A DNA stretch of 47,827 nucleotides from an uncultured Nonlabens sp. GTDB lineage: Bacteria; Bacteroidota; Bacteroidia; Flavobacteriales; Flavobacteriaceae. Shown one piece after another: positions 1 through 9,644 of this stretch; position 1 is the stretch's first letter, and each line of letters opens with the position of its first letter. Location: contig NZ_CANLXZ010000025.1 in the NCBI RefSeq assembly GCF_947495285.1, forward strand, positions 1 to 47,827, read 5' to 3'. The position numbers and the translations under genes were made by a program. The notes beneath the pieces are model-generated. The model saw only the letters and a list, made by a program, of their open reading frames with translations. It had not been told where the DNA came from and searched no databases.

Positions 1-145
1 AGTTATCAAAAATTCTTTCGGTTTTGCCATCCATAAATATAACTATAAATAACGACTTTTCAAAATAAAAATGGTATTATACCTCTTAAAAAGATACTAC
101 ACAATAAATGTTTATCAAAGAACTATGTATTCTATGAATGTGTCT

Positions 146-186
146 AAAAAAAGCTCCTTAAATCCGATTGATTTAAGGAGCTTTTT
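146..186. terminator. Bidirectional intrinsic terminator
   Basis: A near-perfect stem pairs AAGCTCCTTAAATC with GATTTAAGGAGCTT around a short loop, flanked by an A run on the left and a T run on the right, so it can end transcription from either side. It lies just past the stop codon of the minus-strand hydrolase gene. Bases 1-145 hold no gene that I can support. Confidence 0.85.
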
Positions 187-208
187 ATTGATGTTTTATC
201 ACATTTTA

Positions 209-2113
209 CTATTTCATTTTAGGTAACATTTTTTCAATGCCGTCATTTTCTCCTACGGTTACTTTACTGCTTCCTAGAATAGTTACTTGACCTACTGTAA
301 AGTCACTTTCTGTTGCTTCAAAAATGTTATCTACATATTTCTGAGGGTTGCGATCTATGTAAGGAAACCACGTGCTGTGAATTTGTATCATGACTCTATG
401 TCCTTTTTTAAAGGTATGTAAGATATCTTGTAAAGGAAAGTTCACGTTGGTTTTCTTTCCTTCTTTAAAAGGTTTTGGTTTAGAAAAATCGTTTCTAAAT
501 CTACCCCTGAAGGTTTCTGCACGTACGAGTTGCTGGTAACCTGCTAGAGAGATATTTTTAGGAGTATAAGGCTCATCAGCATGGTCATCAGGATAAACAT
601 CTATTATTTTTACTATAAAATCTGCGTCTGTAATGTTATTTAAGATGACTTCTAGGTTTGCTTCTATCTCGCCAGCAAGACGCATGTCGTTATCTAAAAT
701 CTGTGTCTGAAAGGTAAGCACATCTGGTCTTCTAGCTACATGACGCTGGTCATCTGTCATGTATGCTCTAGGTGTAAATGTAACTGGTGTAATCTCGCTT
801 CTAAAAGGCACAGGTTTCATAGGGTCACTAGTGTAAGTGAATTCCTGTTTTTTATCTCCAGCCTTATTGATCAATAACTCACCATTTTTTCCTAATCCAA
901 AAGAAATTTGTTCTTGTTGTGGTGGCCAGTGTGTAAATAGATCCCACTTTTTTGCACCAGTATCAAACATGTATGCTTCTGGTAATTGTGGGTTTTTCTT
1001 TCCTTTTAAATGATGTTCAAAGAAAGGAGTTTCAATATTTTTCTGGTAAAAAGTAGAAATACTATCACCGAAGTGTATGTGATTCACCATTTGCTTACCA
1101 CGTTCTCTTGCCCAGTTACCATGGCTCCATGGCCCCATAACTATAGTGTTGTTTTTATTACTAGGGTTCTTACTTTCTATAGTTTTATAAATGTTGAGTG
1201 GTCCATAAAGATCCTCTGCATCAAACCAGCCTCCTACGGTCATTACGGCATGATTAACGTCATCAAAATGATTGATTATAGCACGTTTTTGCCAGAATTT
1301 ATCATAATTAGGATGCTCTGCGACTTGCTTCCAGAAGAAGTTATCTGGGAATATGTTCTCCGTAACATTTTTAAGTGGTCCTATTTTCATGTTAAAATCA
1401 TAACTATCTTTCATATTTCCTGCTGCACGTAATTTGTCCCATTTATCATTATACCAGCTCTCTGAGGTAGGCTCTGACTGATAACCGAATAATGGGTAAG
1501 CCATTAAATAACTTTGTAATGTCGCTCCCATATGATGAAAGTCGTCAAAGAAAAAGTCTGCAATGGGTGCTTGTGGTGAAGATGCTACTAGTGATGGGTG
1601 AGCTTCTGGTAAGGCAGCTGCTGTGTAGTGTCCTGGATAAGAAATACCCCACTGACCTACTTTTTTATTATTGTTAGGCAGGTTATTTACCAGCCAGTCT
1701 ATAGTGTCATAAGTATCGCTACTCTCGTCTATGTCTTTTTTATTATTTACATCATTGCCTGGTATGTGTGGTCTCATGTTGTCATAATCTCCTTCACTCA
1801 TCCATCTACCACGCACATCTTGATATACAAAGATGTAACCTTCTTCCATCATGAATTTGTTAGGTCCTAGAGATGTTTTGTACTCACCTTCTCCATAAGG
1901 TCTTACACTATATGGCGTACGTTGCATCATGATAGGATATTGCTTTGAGGTATCCTTAGGTGCATAGATAACGGTATATAATTTAACACCATCTCTCATC
2001 GAGATATGTTCTACCGTTTTTGTGTAATTTTCTTTTACGTAGTTGGATTTAGATTGCGCTTTGGCGAAAGCGAAACTAAAAACTGCCACTAAAATAAAAA
2101 TGTAATTTTTCAT
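209..2113 (-). CDS. Secreted CocE/NonD (X-Pro dipeptidyl-peptidase S15) family hydrolase
   Basis: Probable serine hydrolase acting on acyl or peptide bonds, exported across the inner membrane. Residues 1-19 form a signal peptide ending A-K-A before Gln20. The nucleophile motif GISYPG places Ser158. An Asp in GGWFDAEDLYG (298 or 301) and His331 in GPWSHGNW complete the triad expected of this fold. The C-terminal part (about 400-634) fits the jelly-roll domain of X-Pro dipeptidyl-peptidases and cocaine esterases. The length of 634 is usual for the secreted Bacteroidota members. The end of the signal peptide is coded by an imperfect copy of the recurring palindrome (2057-2072). Monocistronic by its flanking terminators. 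The substrate cannot be told from the sequence; glutaryl-acylase-like activity is another possibility. Confidence 0.9.
   Translation of the reverse strand: MKNYIFILVAVFSFAFAKAQSKSNYVKENYTKTVEHISMRDGVKLYTVIYAPKDTSKQYPIMMQRTPYSVRPYGEGEYKTSLGPNKFMMEEGYIFVYQDVRGRWMSEGDYDNMRPHIPGNDVNNKKDIDESSDTYDTIDWLVNNLPNNNKKVGQWGISYPGHYTAAALPEAHPSLVASSPQAPIADFFFDDFHHMGATLQSYLMAYPLFGYQSEPTSESWYNDKWDKLRAAGNMKDSYDFNMKIGPLKNVTENIFPDNFFWKQVAEHPNYDKFWQKRAIINHFDDVNHAVMTVGGWFDAEDLYGPLNIYKTIESKNPSNKNNTIVMGPWSHGNWARERGKQMVNHIHFGDSISTFYQKNIETPFFEHHLKGKKNPQLPEAYMFDTGAKKWDLFTHWPPQQEQISFGLGKNGELLINKAGDKKQEFTYTSDPMKPVPFRSEITPVTFTPRAYMTDDQRHVARRPDVLTFQTQILDNDMRLAGEIEANLEVILNNITDADFIVKIIDVYPDDHADEPYTPKNISLAGYQQLVRAETFRGRFRNDFSKPKPFKEGKKTNVNFPLQDILHTFKKGHRVMIQIHSTWFPYIDRNPQKYVDNIFEATESDFTVGQVTILGSSKVTVGENDGIEKMLPKMK
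2057..2072. repeat. Palindrome copy (1 mismatch), in signal peptide of the CocE-type hydrolase
   Basis: Reads CGCTTTGGCGAAAGCG, one base from the 16-bp consensus. On the minus strand it codes for the A-F-A-K-A that ends the signal peptide. Confidence 0.85.
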
Positions 2114-2153
2114 GTTTTATATTTAAGAGATGCTAAATATAGCTGTTAGGTAT

Positions 2154-2180
2154 AAAAAAAGGCTTTCTGTTAAGAAAGCC
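2154..2180 (-). terminator. Intrinsic terminator of the M13 peptidase gene
   Basis: GGCTTTC pairs with GAAAGCC over a 6-base loop. On the minus strand the stem is followed by a run of seven T. It lies 24 bases past the M13 peptidase stop codon. Confidence 0.8.
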
Positions 2181-2203
2181 TTAATATAATTTTTACGTTT
2201 ATC

Positions 2204-4270
2204 TTACCAGATCAATACACGATCTTCTGGTGCGATGTACATTCCATCTTCTTCTTTGATATCAAAAGCGTCATAAAAAGCTTGAATATTTTGAAGTGGT
2301 ACATAACCACGGTACATACCAGGTGAGTGCGTGTCACCTTTGATACGTTGTTTTAAAGCCTCGTCTCTCATCTTTGTGCGCCATACCGTTGCCCAGCTTA
2401 AAAAGAAACGTTGTTGTTGTGTGTAACCATCTATGTTTGCAACTTGTCCTTTATCTTCTAACCACATATTAAGACCGTCATAAGCAGCATTTACACCACC
2501 TAAATCACCTATGTTTTCTCCTAGTGTATAAGCACCGTTTATGTTCACTCCAGGAAGAACCTCTATAGCACTATATTGTGCAGCAAGGTCACCACCCAAT
2601 TCTTCAAATTGCTTAATGTCACCTTCTGTCCACCAGTTAACCATATTGCCGTTTGCTGCAAATTTTGCACCACTATCATCAAAACCATGAGAGATTTCAT
2701 GACCTATAACAGCTCCCATACCACCGAAGTTTACAGCAGCGTCTGCCTCATAATTATAGAATGGAGGTTGTAAAATAGCTGCAGGGAAAACAATCTCGTT
2801 GTAATAAGGATTGTAATAAGCATTTACAGTTTGTGGAGACATGAACCATTCTGATTTATCTACCTTTTCACCTAGTTTACTCATGTTATCCATGTAGTTG
2901 TATTCTTGTACAGCTAGCATGTTGTCAAATAAAGTACCACCATCTTTAGGGCTCTTGATTTGCATTTTAGAATAATCTTTCCATGTATCAGGATAACCTA
3001 TTTTAATGGTCATACCGTTTAACTTCTCGATAGCTTTGGCCTTGGTTTCTGGGCTCATCCATTCTAGTCCATTGATACGTACTTCATATGCTTTCTTTAC
3101 ATACTCAATCATTTCTTTTGCCTTAGTTTTTGCAGCAGGCGGGAATTTTTCATCAACATATAGTTGGCCTAGCGCTTCTCCTAACGTACCGTTTACAGTG
3201 GCTAGAGCACGTTCATTCTGAGGTTTTTGTTCTTTTGCACCACGCATTGTTTTGCTATAGAAGTCAAAGTTAGCATCTTCTAATTCTGTAGAAAGCATGT
3301 TAGAAGCATGGTTAATCATGCTCCATTTCATGTACTTTTTCATGGTCTCTAGGTTAGATGTTTTCCACATAGAGTTCAATGCCTTAATATAATCTGGCTG
3401 ACTTACAATAAGGTTATCAAATTCCTTCATTCCAGCATCTTTGAAATAAGTTTTCCAGTTTACAGCAGGAGCAATTTTTTGAAGACCACTTACTGCCATA
3501 GGATTATAAGTTTTTTTAGGGTCTCTTCTAGTTACCTTGTCTAATCTAGGCACAGCCATTGATTTTTCAAAAGCAACGATTTCACTTGCAGTAGCAGTAG
3601 CTTCTTCTTGCACCATACCAGTGATGGCAAGCATTCTAGCGATGTGCATTTCGTATTTTACAAGTTTCTCTTTACTGTCAGCATCTTCTCCTACATAATA
3701 TTCACGAGCCATACCTAGAGAACCATTACCTAGTTGTGCTACATTTATATCAGTATCCATAGCATCTGCTCCTACACCTACGGAGAAAAATGCATTCAGT
3801 CCTTTTTTACCTAGTTCTGCTTTTACGGTAAGTAATTCTTCTAATGAATTGATACCATCTATTTTTTCTAAATAAGGTACTATAGGCTGGTAACCTGCCT
3901 TATTACGAGAGTCATTATCCATAATGCTCTGAAAAACATAAACCGCCTTTGCCTGGTCAGATGTAGGATCTAAATCCTTATCGTTCATTGCTCTATCTAG
4001 TATAGCAAGCACGTCTGCATCTGTATCTTTTCTTAATTTATTAAAACCACCCCATACGGTCTGATCTGCAGGGATTTCTGTAGAATCTATCCACACTCCA
4101 TTTACAAAACGATAAAAATCGTCTTTGGGAGATACGTTTTTATCCATGTACCCTAACTCTAGGCCAGGTTGATATTTTGTTTCAACATCGGTAGCTGTAG
4201 GTGCATCTTTACACGACACCATGGTTACCATAGCTGTTGCAGCTATTAGTAAAGAGGATTTAATTTTCAT
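2204..4270 (-). CDS. M13 family zinc metallopeptidase, lipoprotein (neprilysin/PepO-like)
   Basis: Zinc endopeptidase expected to cut short peptides outside the cytoplasm. The N-terminus is a lipoprotein signal with a Cys in MVSCK (about residue 20), so it is probably membrane-anchored. The zinc motif HEISH lies at 524-528, with Glu525 as catalytic base. The third ligand Glu585 is in ENIGDLGG, which is the M13 signature. The N-terminal M13 domain covers about 40-430 and the catalytic domain 480-688. The chain ends in VLIW, as is common for the family. 688 residues is the normal length. It is transcribed alone: a TAATTTTG box lies 55 bases upstream and a terminator follows the stop. Confidence 0.95.
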   Translation of the reverse strand: MKIKSSLLIAATAMVTMVSCKDAPTATDVETKYQPGLELGYMDKNVSPKDDFYRFVNGVWIDSTEIPADQTVWGGFNKLRKDTDADVLAILDRAMNDKDLDPTSDQAKAVYVFQSIMDNDSRNKAGYQPIVPYLEKIDGINSLEELLTVKAELGKKGLNAFFSVGVGADAMDTDINVAQLGNGSLGMAREYYVGEDADSKEKLVKYEMHIARMLAITGMVQEEATATASEIVAFEKSMAVPRLDKVTRRDPKKTYNPMAVSGLQKIAPAVNWKTYFKDAGMKEFDNLIVSQPDYIKALNSMWKTSNLETMKKYMKWSMINHASNMLSTELEDANFDFYSKTMRGAKEQKPQNERALATVNGTLGEALGQLYVDEKFPPAAKTKAKEMIEYVKKAYEVRINGLEWMSPETKAKAIEKLNGMTIKIGYPDTWKDYSKMQIKSPKDGGTLFDNMLAVQEYNYMDNMSKLGEKVDKSEWFMSPQTVNAYYNPYYNEIVFPAAILQPPFYNYEADAAVNFGGMGAVIGHEISHGFDDSGAKFAANGNMVNWWTEGDIKQFEELGGDLAAQYSAIEVLPGVNINGAYTLGENIGDLGGVNAAYDGLNMWLEDKGQVANIDGYTQQQRFFLSWATVWRTKMRDEALKQRIKGDTHSPGMYRGYVPLQNIQAFYDAFDIKEEDGMYIAPEDRVLIW

Positions 4271-4325
4271 TTTTTTAAGTTTAGTTGTTTTAATTCCTTT
4301 GAATGAAATTAGTAAAGTAAAATAT

Positions 4326-4333
4326 CAAAATTA
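4326..4333 (-). promoter_or_regulatory. Possible promoter -7 box of the M13 peptidase gene
   Basis: TAATTTTG on the minus strand matches the Bacteroidetes TAnnTTTG element, 55 bases before the ATG. No clear TTG is seen at the -33 position. Confidence 0.4.
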
Positions 4334-4384
4334 TATCTTCTAATTGTTAAGTATTTGGTAATGAATCAAGATGGTTGTTGTTCT

Positions 4385-4400
4385 CGCTTTCGCGAAAGCG
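4385..4400. repeat. Palindrome copy (exact), intergenic
   Basis: Exact CGCTTTCGCGAAAGCG between the M13 peptidase and the 1116-residue secreted protein genes, next to the likely terminator of the latter. Confidence 0.9.
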
Positions 4401-4401
4401 G

Positions 4402-4443
4402 AAACAAAAAAGACTCTTCTTAAATAGAAAAGCCTTTTTAAAA
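4402..4443 (-). terminator. Probable terminator of the beta-propeller protein gene
   Basis: AAGACTCTTCT can pair with AGAAAAGCCTT using two G-U pairs on the minus strand. A run of T follows on that strand (the A run at about 4402-4410). The stem abuts a palindrome copy. Confidence 0.5.
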
Positions 4444-4460
4444 GATACAGATGATGTTAT

Positions 4461-7400
4461 TTATTTTACCATGAGTTTTTTAGTTACTGCGCCAGATGTG
4501 GTAGTAATTTTAATAAAGTACATACCTAACGCCACACCTGATAAGTCTATATTATGAGATGTGCCACTATTGTTTTTATGCGAGGTAATTTTTTTACCAC
4601 TTACATCGTAAACATCGTAATCAAATTCTTGTGCGTTATTCCAGCTAATGTTAAAAATACCTGACGATGGATTAGGATATATAGAGAACATGTCTTCTAT
4701 AGATGTAGCATCGTTACTCAAAATTCCATTGATTACAAAATTATCAATTACAGCACCTTCACCAGTTACTGACTGGTCTGTTCTAAGGACATATCTAAAT
4801 ACTACTTGAGGAGAATTTATTAGAAAATTCAATGATATATCATAATTATTTAAGGTTACTGAGGTGCCGGTCCATTGCGATCCAACACAATTAAAACAGT
4901 TGCTAGAATCTGGAAATCTACTAGAGTTATACCAGTTAGGGCTGTTTGCACTTCCTAAGATATTCCAGTTGTTACCGCCATCTGTTGAGTATTCCATATA
5001 AAGTAAATCCCAGTTGTTTTCTAGATCATATGCTAGATCAAAAGAAAGCACAGGATTTTGAATACCAGTTAAATCATAGCATCCTGAATATAAATAGCTC
5101 GTGGACTCATTACCGTATTGTCCAGAAAGATTAGTCCCATAAACATTAGAAGACCCTGCTGTTATGGTATTTAGAACAGCTCCTGTTGCAGTACCTCGTT
5201 CCCATAAGGAAGAAGCGCTACCAGAATTAGAAACTAGAAACTCTCTATTTTCAAATTGATGTAGGTCGTTTATTGCTCCAGTAGAATTACTTAATATCTC
5301 AATAGATTGATTATTGTTATTGATAAAAAAATCGTTAGGTGTATTTACAGTTATATTAATAGCATGCATGCCCGGATTTAAGTTAATACCTGATAAGGCT
5401 ATAGAGGCCTGTTCTTGAGAAGCAATAGAAAGCTGTATTTGTTGTGTTATAGTAGCTCCACGATCAATGGTATAATTTATGTCTATTGAATTAATGTCAT
5501 TAAGGCCTCTGTTTTTTACAACTACCATAAGGTCATCTACACCGCAAGAAATGTCACCTCCATTATTTTGTATTTCTACTAACTGGATGTCAGAATTAGG
5601 TGCCGCTTGTTGTATAGAAGATTGCCATACGCCTCTACCGTATGTTGCTGCGGTAAGAGTATTATCATTTATGTTGATCTCTAGATCTCTTATATTTACA
5701 TTAGGTAAGTTATTTGAATAGGGTTCCCAAGAGTCTAAGGACTCATCATATTTATAAACACCTACTGTAGTACCTACATATAAAGGCTGGTCTATACTAG
5801 AACCTTGGTGTGCAAGAGTATTTTTACCCAGGTTAGGAAGGTTGCTTGTAATATCTATAAAGGTACGACCTTGATTATTACTTTTAAATACACGACCGTT
5901 AGAAAAACTAGTAGCTACATAAATTATAGAACTGTCATTTAAATTTACCTCAATAGCAGTAATGTCATTAATAAAATTTGATACCAAAGAAAAAGTAGAA
6001 CCAGCATTAGTACTCAAATACAAGTTTTGATCTATACCTACTAAGATGTTATTATCATTATTAGGATCTATCTCTAACACATCAATATTGTTGCCGAATG
6101 ATGGAGAAACTGCTGTAAAAGCTCCACCTGATATTTTATATAAACTAGAATACCCAGCATAAATAGTTCCTCTACTATCTGTTTTTAGAGGGGTAATCCA
6201 GTTGCCTTGTTCTGGGCCATTTACACTGGTTGTTAAGCTAGCTCCACCGTTAGTAGATATGTATAAACCACCGCCACGTTGTGTAAAACCATATCGTATT
6301 TGAGGGTTATTAGGATCTATACCTGCCTCCATACCATCTGCCCCATAGTAATTAGTCCAGGCATTTGCACTTCTAGTAAAACCACCATTATCTTGTAATC
6401 CTCCAGCAATGTCTGCACTAGACTGTTTGCTTACTGCAACTCTGTAAAACTGTCCTATTTGAGCACCAGACGTTAAATCACTAAAGCTACCACCGTCATT
6501 TCTACTTCTATAGATACCTCCATCAGAGAGTACAAATAACTCATCGTTAAATTGTCTTATCTGATGTATGTCTGCATGAGTATAACTAGCTTGCCCGCTA
6601 TTATTCCAGCTATTTATTTTAGAAAATAAAGAGCCTCCAGAGGTAGATTTCCATATATTAAGACATCCGGTATAAATAGTTTCTGCATTAGTAGGTGACA
6701 CTTCTAACGCTAGATCAAACCATCCTTGATTACTTTCTAAAATATCTATGTTGCCTGTGTCTCTTCTTGTAAACGTACTACCACTATTTCCAGATCTATA
6801 GACGCCTACTAGGTCAGCATTAGTATCTATAATGAGTAGATACACATAATCAGGATTTGCTGGTGTAACACCTATTACCGATCTACCTTGATTAAAAGGA
6901 AGTCCAGAAGTTATTTGTGTCCAGGTATCACCACCATTGCTAGATATATGAAATGAACTTATTGTAGAAAGGTAAATGGTATTGGGACTACCAGGTTTTA
7001 GTTTAATATCCTTAACATTTTCATTTAAGGTTCTAGTAAAATTTGCTCCACCATCGTTAGATTTAAAAAAACCATTACTGGAAGAGACGTAAATAGTGTT
7101 GCTATTAGTAGGGTCTATATAAACCTCGCTTATATCTCCACCTCTTCTAAATACCAGTCCTGTTGGGTTAAAAGTAGCACCTGCATCTGTAGATTTTAAA
7201 AGTCCGATACTTTCTGTATCGCCACCATCGTCATCTCCGGTTCCTACGTAAACTATATTAGAATTATTCGGATCTACGGCAATTGCGCTAGCGCCTATTT
7301 CAGTTAAAAAGTCTGTGATGGGACTCCAGGTTGCTCCAGCATCCATAGATTTCCAGGCACCACCACCAGGTGAGCCTAAATAATAAATATCTGGATTATT

Positions 7401-7811
7401 AGGGTCTACAACAACGGTATTTACACGACCCTGACCAGGTGACCACGAGCCAGCTTCTGTATAAGTAAATGGACCAGCAGGAACCCAATTTGAATTATCT
7501 ACCTGACTGTTTTTAAATACATTTTTATTTATCTCGTTTTGTAAGTCTTGAGGTGTTTGAAGAGTACCATCTGCCTTTACAAACGCTATAGATTTATCTA
7601 CCCAACGCATGAAGGGTTTGTAACCACTACCTTTTGCATCTTTGTCATGTATTGACCAGTAAGCGTTTCCTGCTTCTTTTATTTCTTGATAGGTAGGTTG
7701 TGACGCAGTTTTACGCAACATTAAATCTTGCATCCACGGAGCATCGGTTCCTAATTGAGCAGTAGTAAATGAGCCGATAGCAAATGCTAATAAGACAATA
7801 AAGTGTTTCAT
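4461..7811 (-). CDS. Secreted beta-propeller (sortilin/BNR-like) protein with type IX secretion sorting domain
   Basis: Large extracellular protein of 1116 residues. A signal peptide (1-18) ends TTAQ. About residues 120-740 hold many repeats with DPNN, (I/L)Y.G and DGG..W/F motifs. These are Asp-box/BNR-like blades as in VPS10/sortilin-type or xyloglucanase-type propellers. About 750-1030 is a Cys-containing region of beta-sandwich character. The last 75 or so residues contain YPNPSSG, YDVSGKKI and GMYFIKITT, a type A sorting domain recognised by the type IX secretion system. No catalytic residues are obvious, so it may bind polymers or proteins rather than cut them. The gene is single, with a probable terminator at 4402-4443. 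The similarity is to repeat type only; the ligand is unknown. Confidence 0.85.
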   Translation of the reverse strand: MKHFIVLLAFAIGSFTTAQLGTDAPWMQDLMLRKTASQPTYQEIKEAGNAYWSIHDKDAKGSGYKPFMRWVDKSIAFVKADGTLQTPQDLQNEINKNVFKNSQVDNSNWVPAGPFTYTEAGSWSPGQGRVNTVVVDPNNPDIYYLGSPGGGAWKSMDAGATWSPITDFLTEIGASAIAVDPNNSNIVYVGTGDDDGGDTESIGLLKSTDAGATFNPTGLVFRRGGDISEVYIDPTNSNTIYVSSSNGFFKSNDGGANFTRTLNENVKDIKLKPGSPNTIYLSTISSFHISSNGGDTWTQITSGLPFNQGRSVIGVTPANPDYVYLLIIDTNADLVGVYRSGNSGSTFTRRDTGNIDILESNQGWFDLALEVSPTNAETIYTGCLNIWKSTSGGSLFSKINSWNNSGQASYTHADIHQIRQFNDELFVLSDGGIYRSRNDGGSFSDLTSGAQIGQFYRVAVSKQSSADIAGGLQDNGGFTRSANAWTNYYGADGMEAGIDPNNPQIRYGFTQRGGGLYISTNGGASLTTSVNGPEQGNWITPLKTDSRGTIYAGYSSLYKISGGAFTAVSPSFGNNIDVLEIDPNNDNNILVGIDQNLYLSTNAGSTFSLVSNFINDITAIEVNLNDSSIIYVATSFSNGRVFKSNNQGRTFIDITSNLPNLGKNTLAHQGSSIDQPLYVGTTVGVYKYDESLDSWEPYSNNLPNVNIRDLEININDNTLTAATYGRGVWQSSIQQAAPNSDIQLVEIQNNGGDISCGVDDLMVVVKNRGLNDINSIDINYTIDRGATITQQIQLSIASQEQASIALSGINLNPGMHAINITVNTPNDFFINNNNQSIEILSNSTGAINDLHQFENREFLVSNSGSASSLWERGTATGAVLNTITAGSSNVYGTNLSGQYGNESTSYLYSGCYDLTGIQNPVLSFDLAYDLENNWDLLYMEYSTDGGNNWNILGSANSPNWYNSSRFPDSSNCFNCVGSQWTGTSVTLNNYDISLNFLINSPQVVFRYVLRTDQSVTGEGAVIDNFVINGILSNDATSIEDMFSIYPNPSSGIFNISWNNAQEFDYDVYDVSGKKITSHKNNSGTSHNIDLSGVALGMYFIKITTTSGAVTKKLMVK

Positions 7812-7969
7812 ATGGAGAAAATTTCAAAAATGCAATATAACGCTCGAATACCACAAATCCATAACGTTTTGATATAAAACCTTTGAATTATTAATCTTCA
7901 AAACTTTAATGGTAGTTATATTTAATGAGGCGTTTGAATCTATTTTATTAATAATTATTGTTAACCATC

Positions 7970-8803
7970 TTAGTACTGTCGCACAAGGTTGATTGTAAGC
8001 TTAGTACGAGAAGCATCGTCGGTCAGTCCAGGATTACGAGCATATAGCGAGGTGTCTAACCCAAAATAAGTAAAACCACCTACTGCTGGATTTACGTTAG
8101 ACCAGTCCCATAACCTACCGATTACATTAAAGTTATAATTCTGCCCAGCAATAAGCTCTACATCTTTATGAAATACAGCCTGCCTAGATAAAGCAAAGAA
8201 ATTGATGGACCCATCGCCTCCAGTAGCCGTATCGTCTACAAATTTTGAAAACGTAGGAATAAGCTTTTCAGCAATAGTGACACCGTCTATTTCTAGACGT
8301 ATAGAAGCAGTTGCTACATTTTCATCAAATTGATCGGTATCTCGCACTTGGGCAGCACCAAAATAAGAAGTCACAGAAACTCTATAAATACCTGAAGATG
8401 GTACTGTTATATTCTGATCCAACCCATTAATAGGTATATCTCCTAATGTATTTACTTCATTTTGGGATGTTTGAGTAAACTGCCTGCTCCAGCCTTGAGT
8501 AAATATACGAGTCCATTTATTGCCATCCCAATAATAAAGCCCTGGAGTTACTGACGTATCATTACCGTTTACGGTAACAGTACTGGTATTATATATCATG
8601 AGCCCTGTAGCAGGAGCTACTATGGTTTCTTGGTCTAGGGTAGATGTTAAATTAATACGAGGAATTAAAACCCCTTTGTCACTGCTATCAACTTGAAAAA
8701 TAGCTCCTGCATCTAACGTAGAAGTAGCTATACCCACTTGCCCATTAGATATAAATGAGAATAAAATGATAAAAACACAAAAGTATATATAATTTGATTT
8801 CAT
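7970..8803 (-). CDS. Secreted protein, third of three tandem paralogs
   Basis: I recognise no named family. It is 277 residues long, with a signal peptide ending about SNGQ. Then comes the Bacteroidota N-terminal module with VGIATSTLDAG, KGVLIPRI, PATGLMIYNT and PGLYYWDGNKWTR (about 22-103). The second half (about 110-277) is beta-rich with a GIYRVSVTSYFG strand and ends in a YFGLDTSLY motif and NLVRQY. This resembles a C1q/TNF-like jelly-roll in pattern, which is inference. It is the last gene of an apparent three-gene operon, 21 bases after its neighbour. A surface-exposed or secreted role is likely; nothing enzymatic is visible. Confidence 0.75.
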   Translation of the reverse strand: MKSNYIYFCVFIILFSFISNGQVGIATSTLDAGAIFQVDSSDKGVLIPRINLTSTLDQETIVAPATGLMIYNTSTVTVNGNDTSVTPGLYYWDGNKWTRIFTQGWSRQFTQTSQNEVNTLGDIPINGLDQNITVPSSGIYRVSVTSYFGAAQVRDTDQFDENVATASIRLEIDGVTIAEKLIPTFSKFVDDTATGGDGSINFFALSRQAVFHKDVELIAGQNYNFNVIGRLWDWSNVNPAVGGFTYFGLDTSLYARNPGLTDDASRTKLTINLVRQY

Positions 8804-8824
8804 AATTTAAGTTTGTTGATGTGA

Positions 8825-9640
8825 TTACTTTTGCTCTACTAGAGATATAGTTAATTCGCCATACTGACCTTCACTTACCCCATTAGAACCTTCATAATTG
8901 CTTGTGTCTTTTCCAAAATAACTCACATTTGTATTGTGACATAGCCACTGACTTCCGGCTACTAAGAATTGATAACTAGTGTTTGCTTCTAGGTCAATAT
9001 TACGAATTAATGTAAATTGATTCCCTAGATTATTGAATTCACTAGGTGCATCTGGAATAAATTTAGATTCTGACATAGTATATGCCATTTCTAAGAAAGT
9101 ACGGCTATTATCATCTTCTACCTGGTAGAGTCTAAAATCTCCCTGACACGCTGCGTCAGAATCGTTTATAGGATCACCTGCTGTATAATAACAAGTAACA
9201 CTAATTTGATAAGTACCCTTAAATGGTACTGTAAATCTTCCAGTATCGAGACCAGGAACAGGTAATGCTTGTGAACTTACTACGCCCATAAGCTCTGCAG
9301 TTTGTTTAAATTCTAGAGTAAATCCATTATTAAAAATACGTTTCCATCTCATACCATTAAAATAATAATATCCAGGAGAGACACTGTTTAAAATAGAAGC
9401 GTTAGATCTAGAAGTGTTAAAAACAAAAAGTCCTGCCGCAGGATTAGTTATAGGAGTGACTATATTATCTGAGGCGACTAATGCTACTCGAGGTATAAGA
9501 ATACCTTTGTCTGTAGAGCTAACTTCTAGCACTGCACTAGGATCTACACTATTAGTATTTACTCCTACTTGAGCATTTAAGTAAGAACTATTTATAAGAA
9601 TAGTGATAAGACTGAAGGTGATAAGTAGTAATTTATTCAT
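8825..9640 (-). CDS. Secreted protein, second of three tandem paralogs
   Basis: Paralog of its two neighbours, 271 residues. The signal peptide ends about LNAQ. It has the shared N-terminal module (VGVNTNSVDPSAVLEVSS, KGILIPRV, AAGLFVFNT, SPGYYYFNGMRWKR). The C-terminal beta-rich half has GTYQISVTCYYTAGD and the shared end motif YFGKDTSNY, finishing SLVEQK. Several Cys residues (CYY, ACQG, LCHN) are present in this copy but not in the others, so disulfides are possible. The start is 4 bases from the stop of the upstream paralog, consistent with one transcript. Function unknown. Confidence 0.75.
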   Translation of the reverse strand: MNKLLLITFSLITILINSSYLNAQVGVNTNSVDPSAVLEVSSTDKGILIPRVALVASDNIVTPITNPAAGLFVFNTSRSNASILNSVSPGYYYFNGMRWKRIFNNGFTLEFKQTAELMGVVSSQALPVPGLDTGRFTVPFKGTYQISVTCYYTAGDPINDSDAACQGDFRLYQVEDDNSRTFLEMAYTMSESKFIPDAPSEFNNLGNQFTLIRNIDLEANTSYQFLVAGSQWLCHNTNVSYFGKDTSNYEGSNGVSEGQYGELTISLVEQK

Positions 9641-9644
9641 AACT

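Noticed and set aside
4375..4557. 60-codon frame starting in the palindrome region
   Set aside because: Covers a palindrome, a probable terminator and the 3' end of the propeller gene on the other strand.
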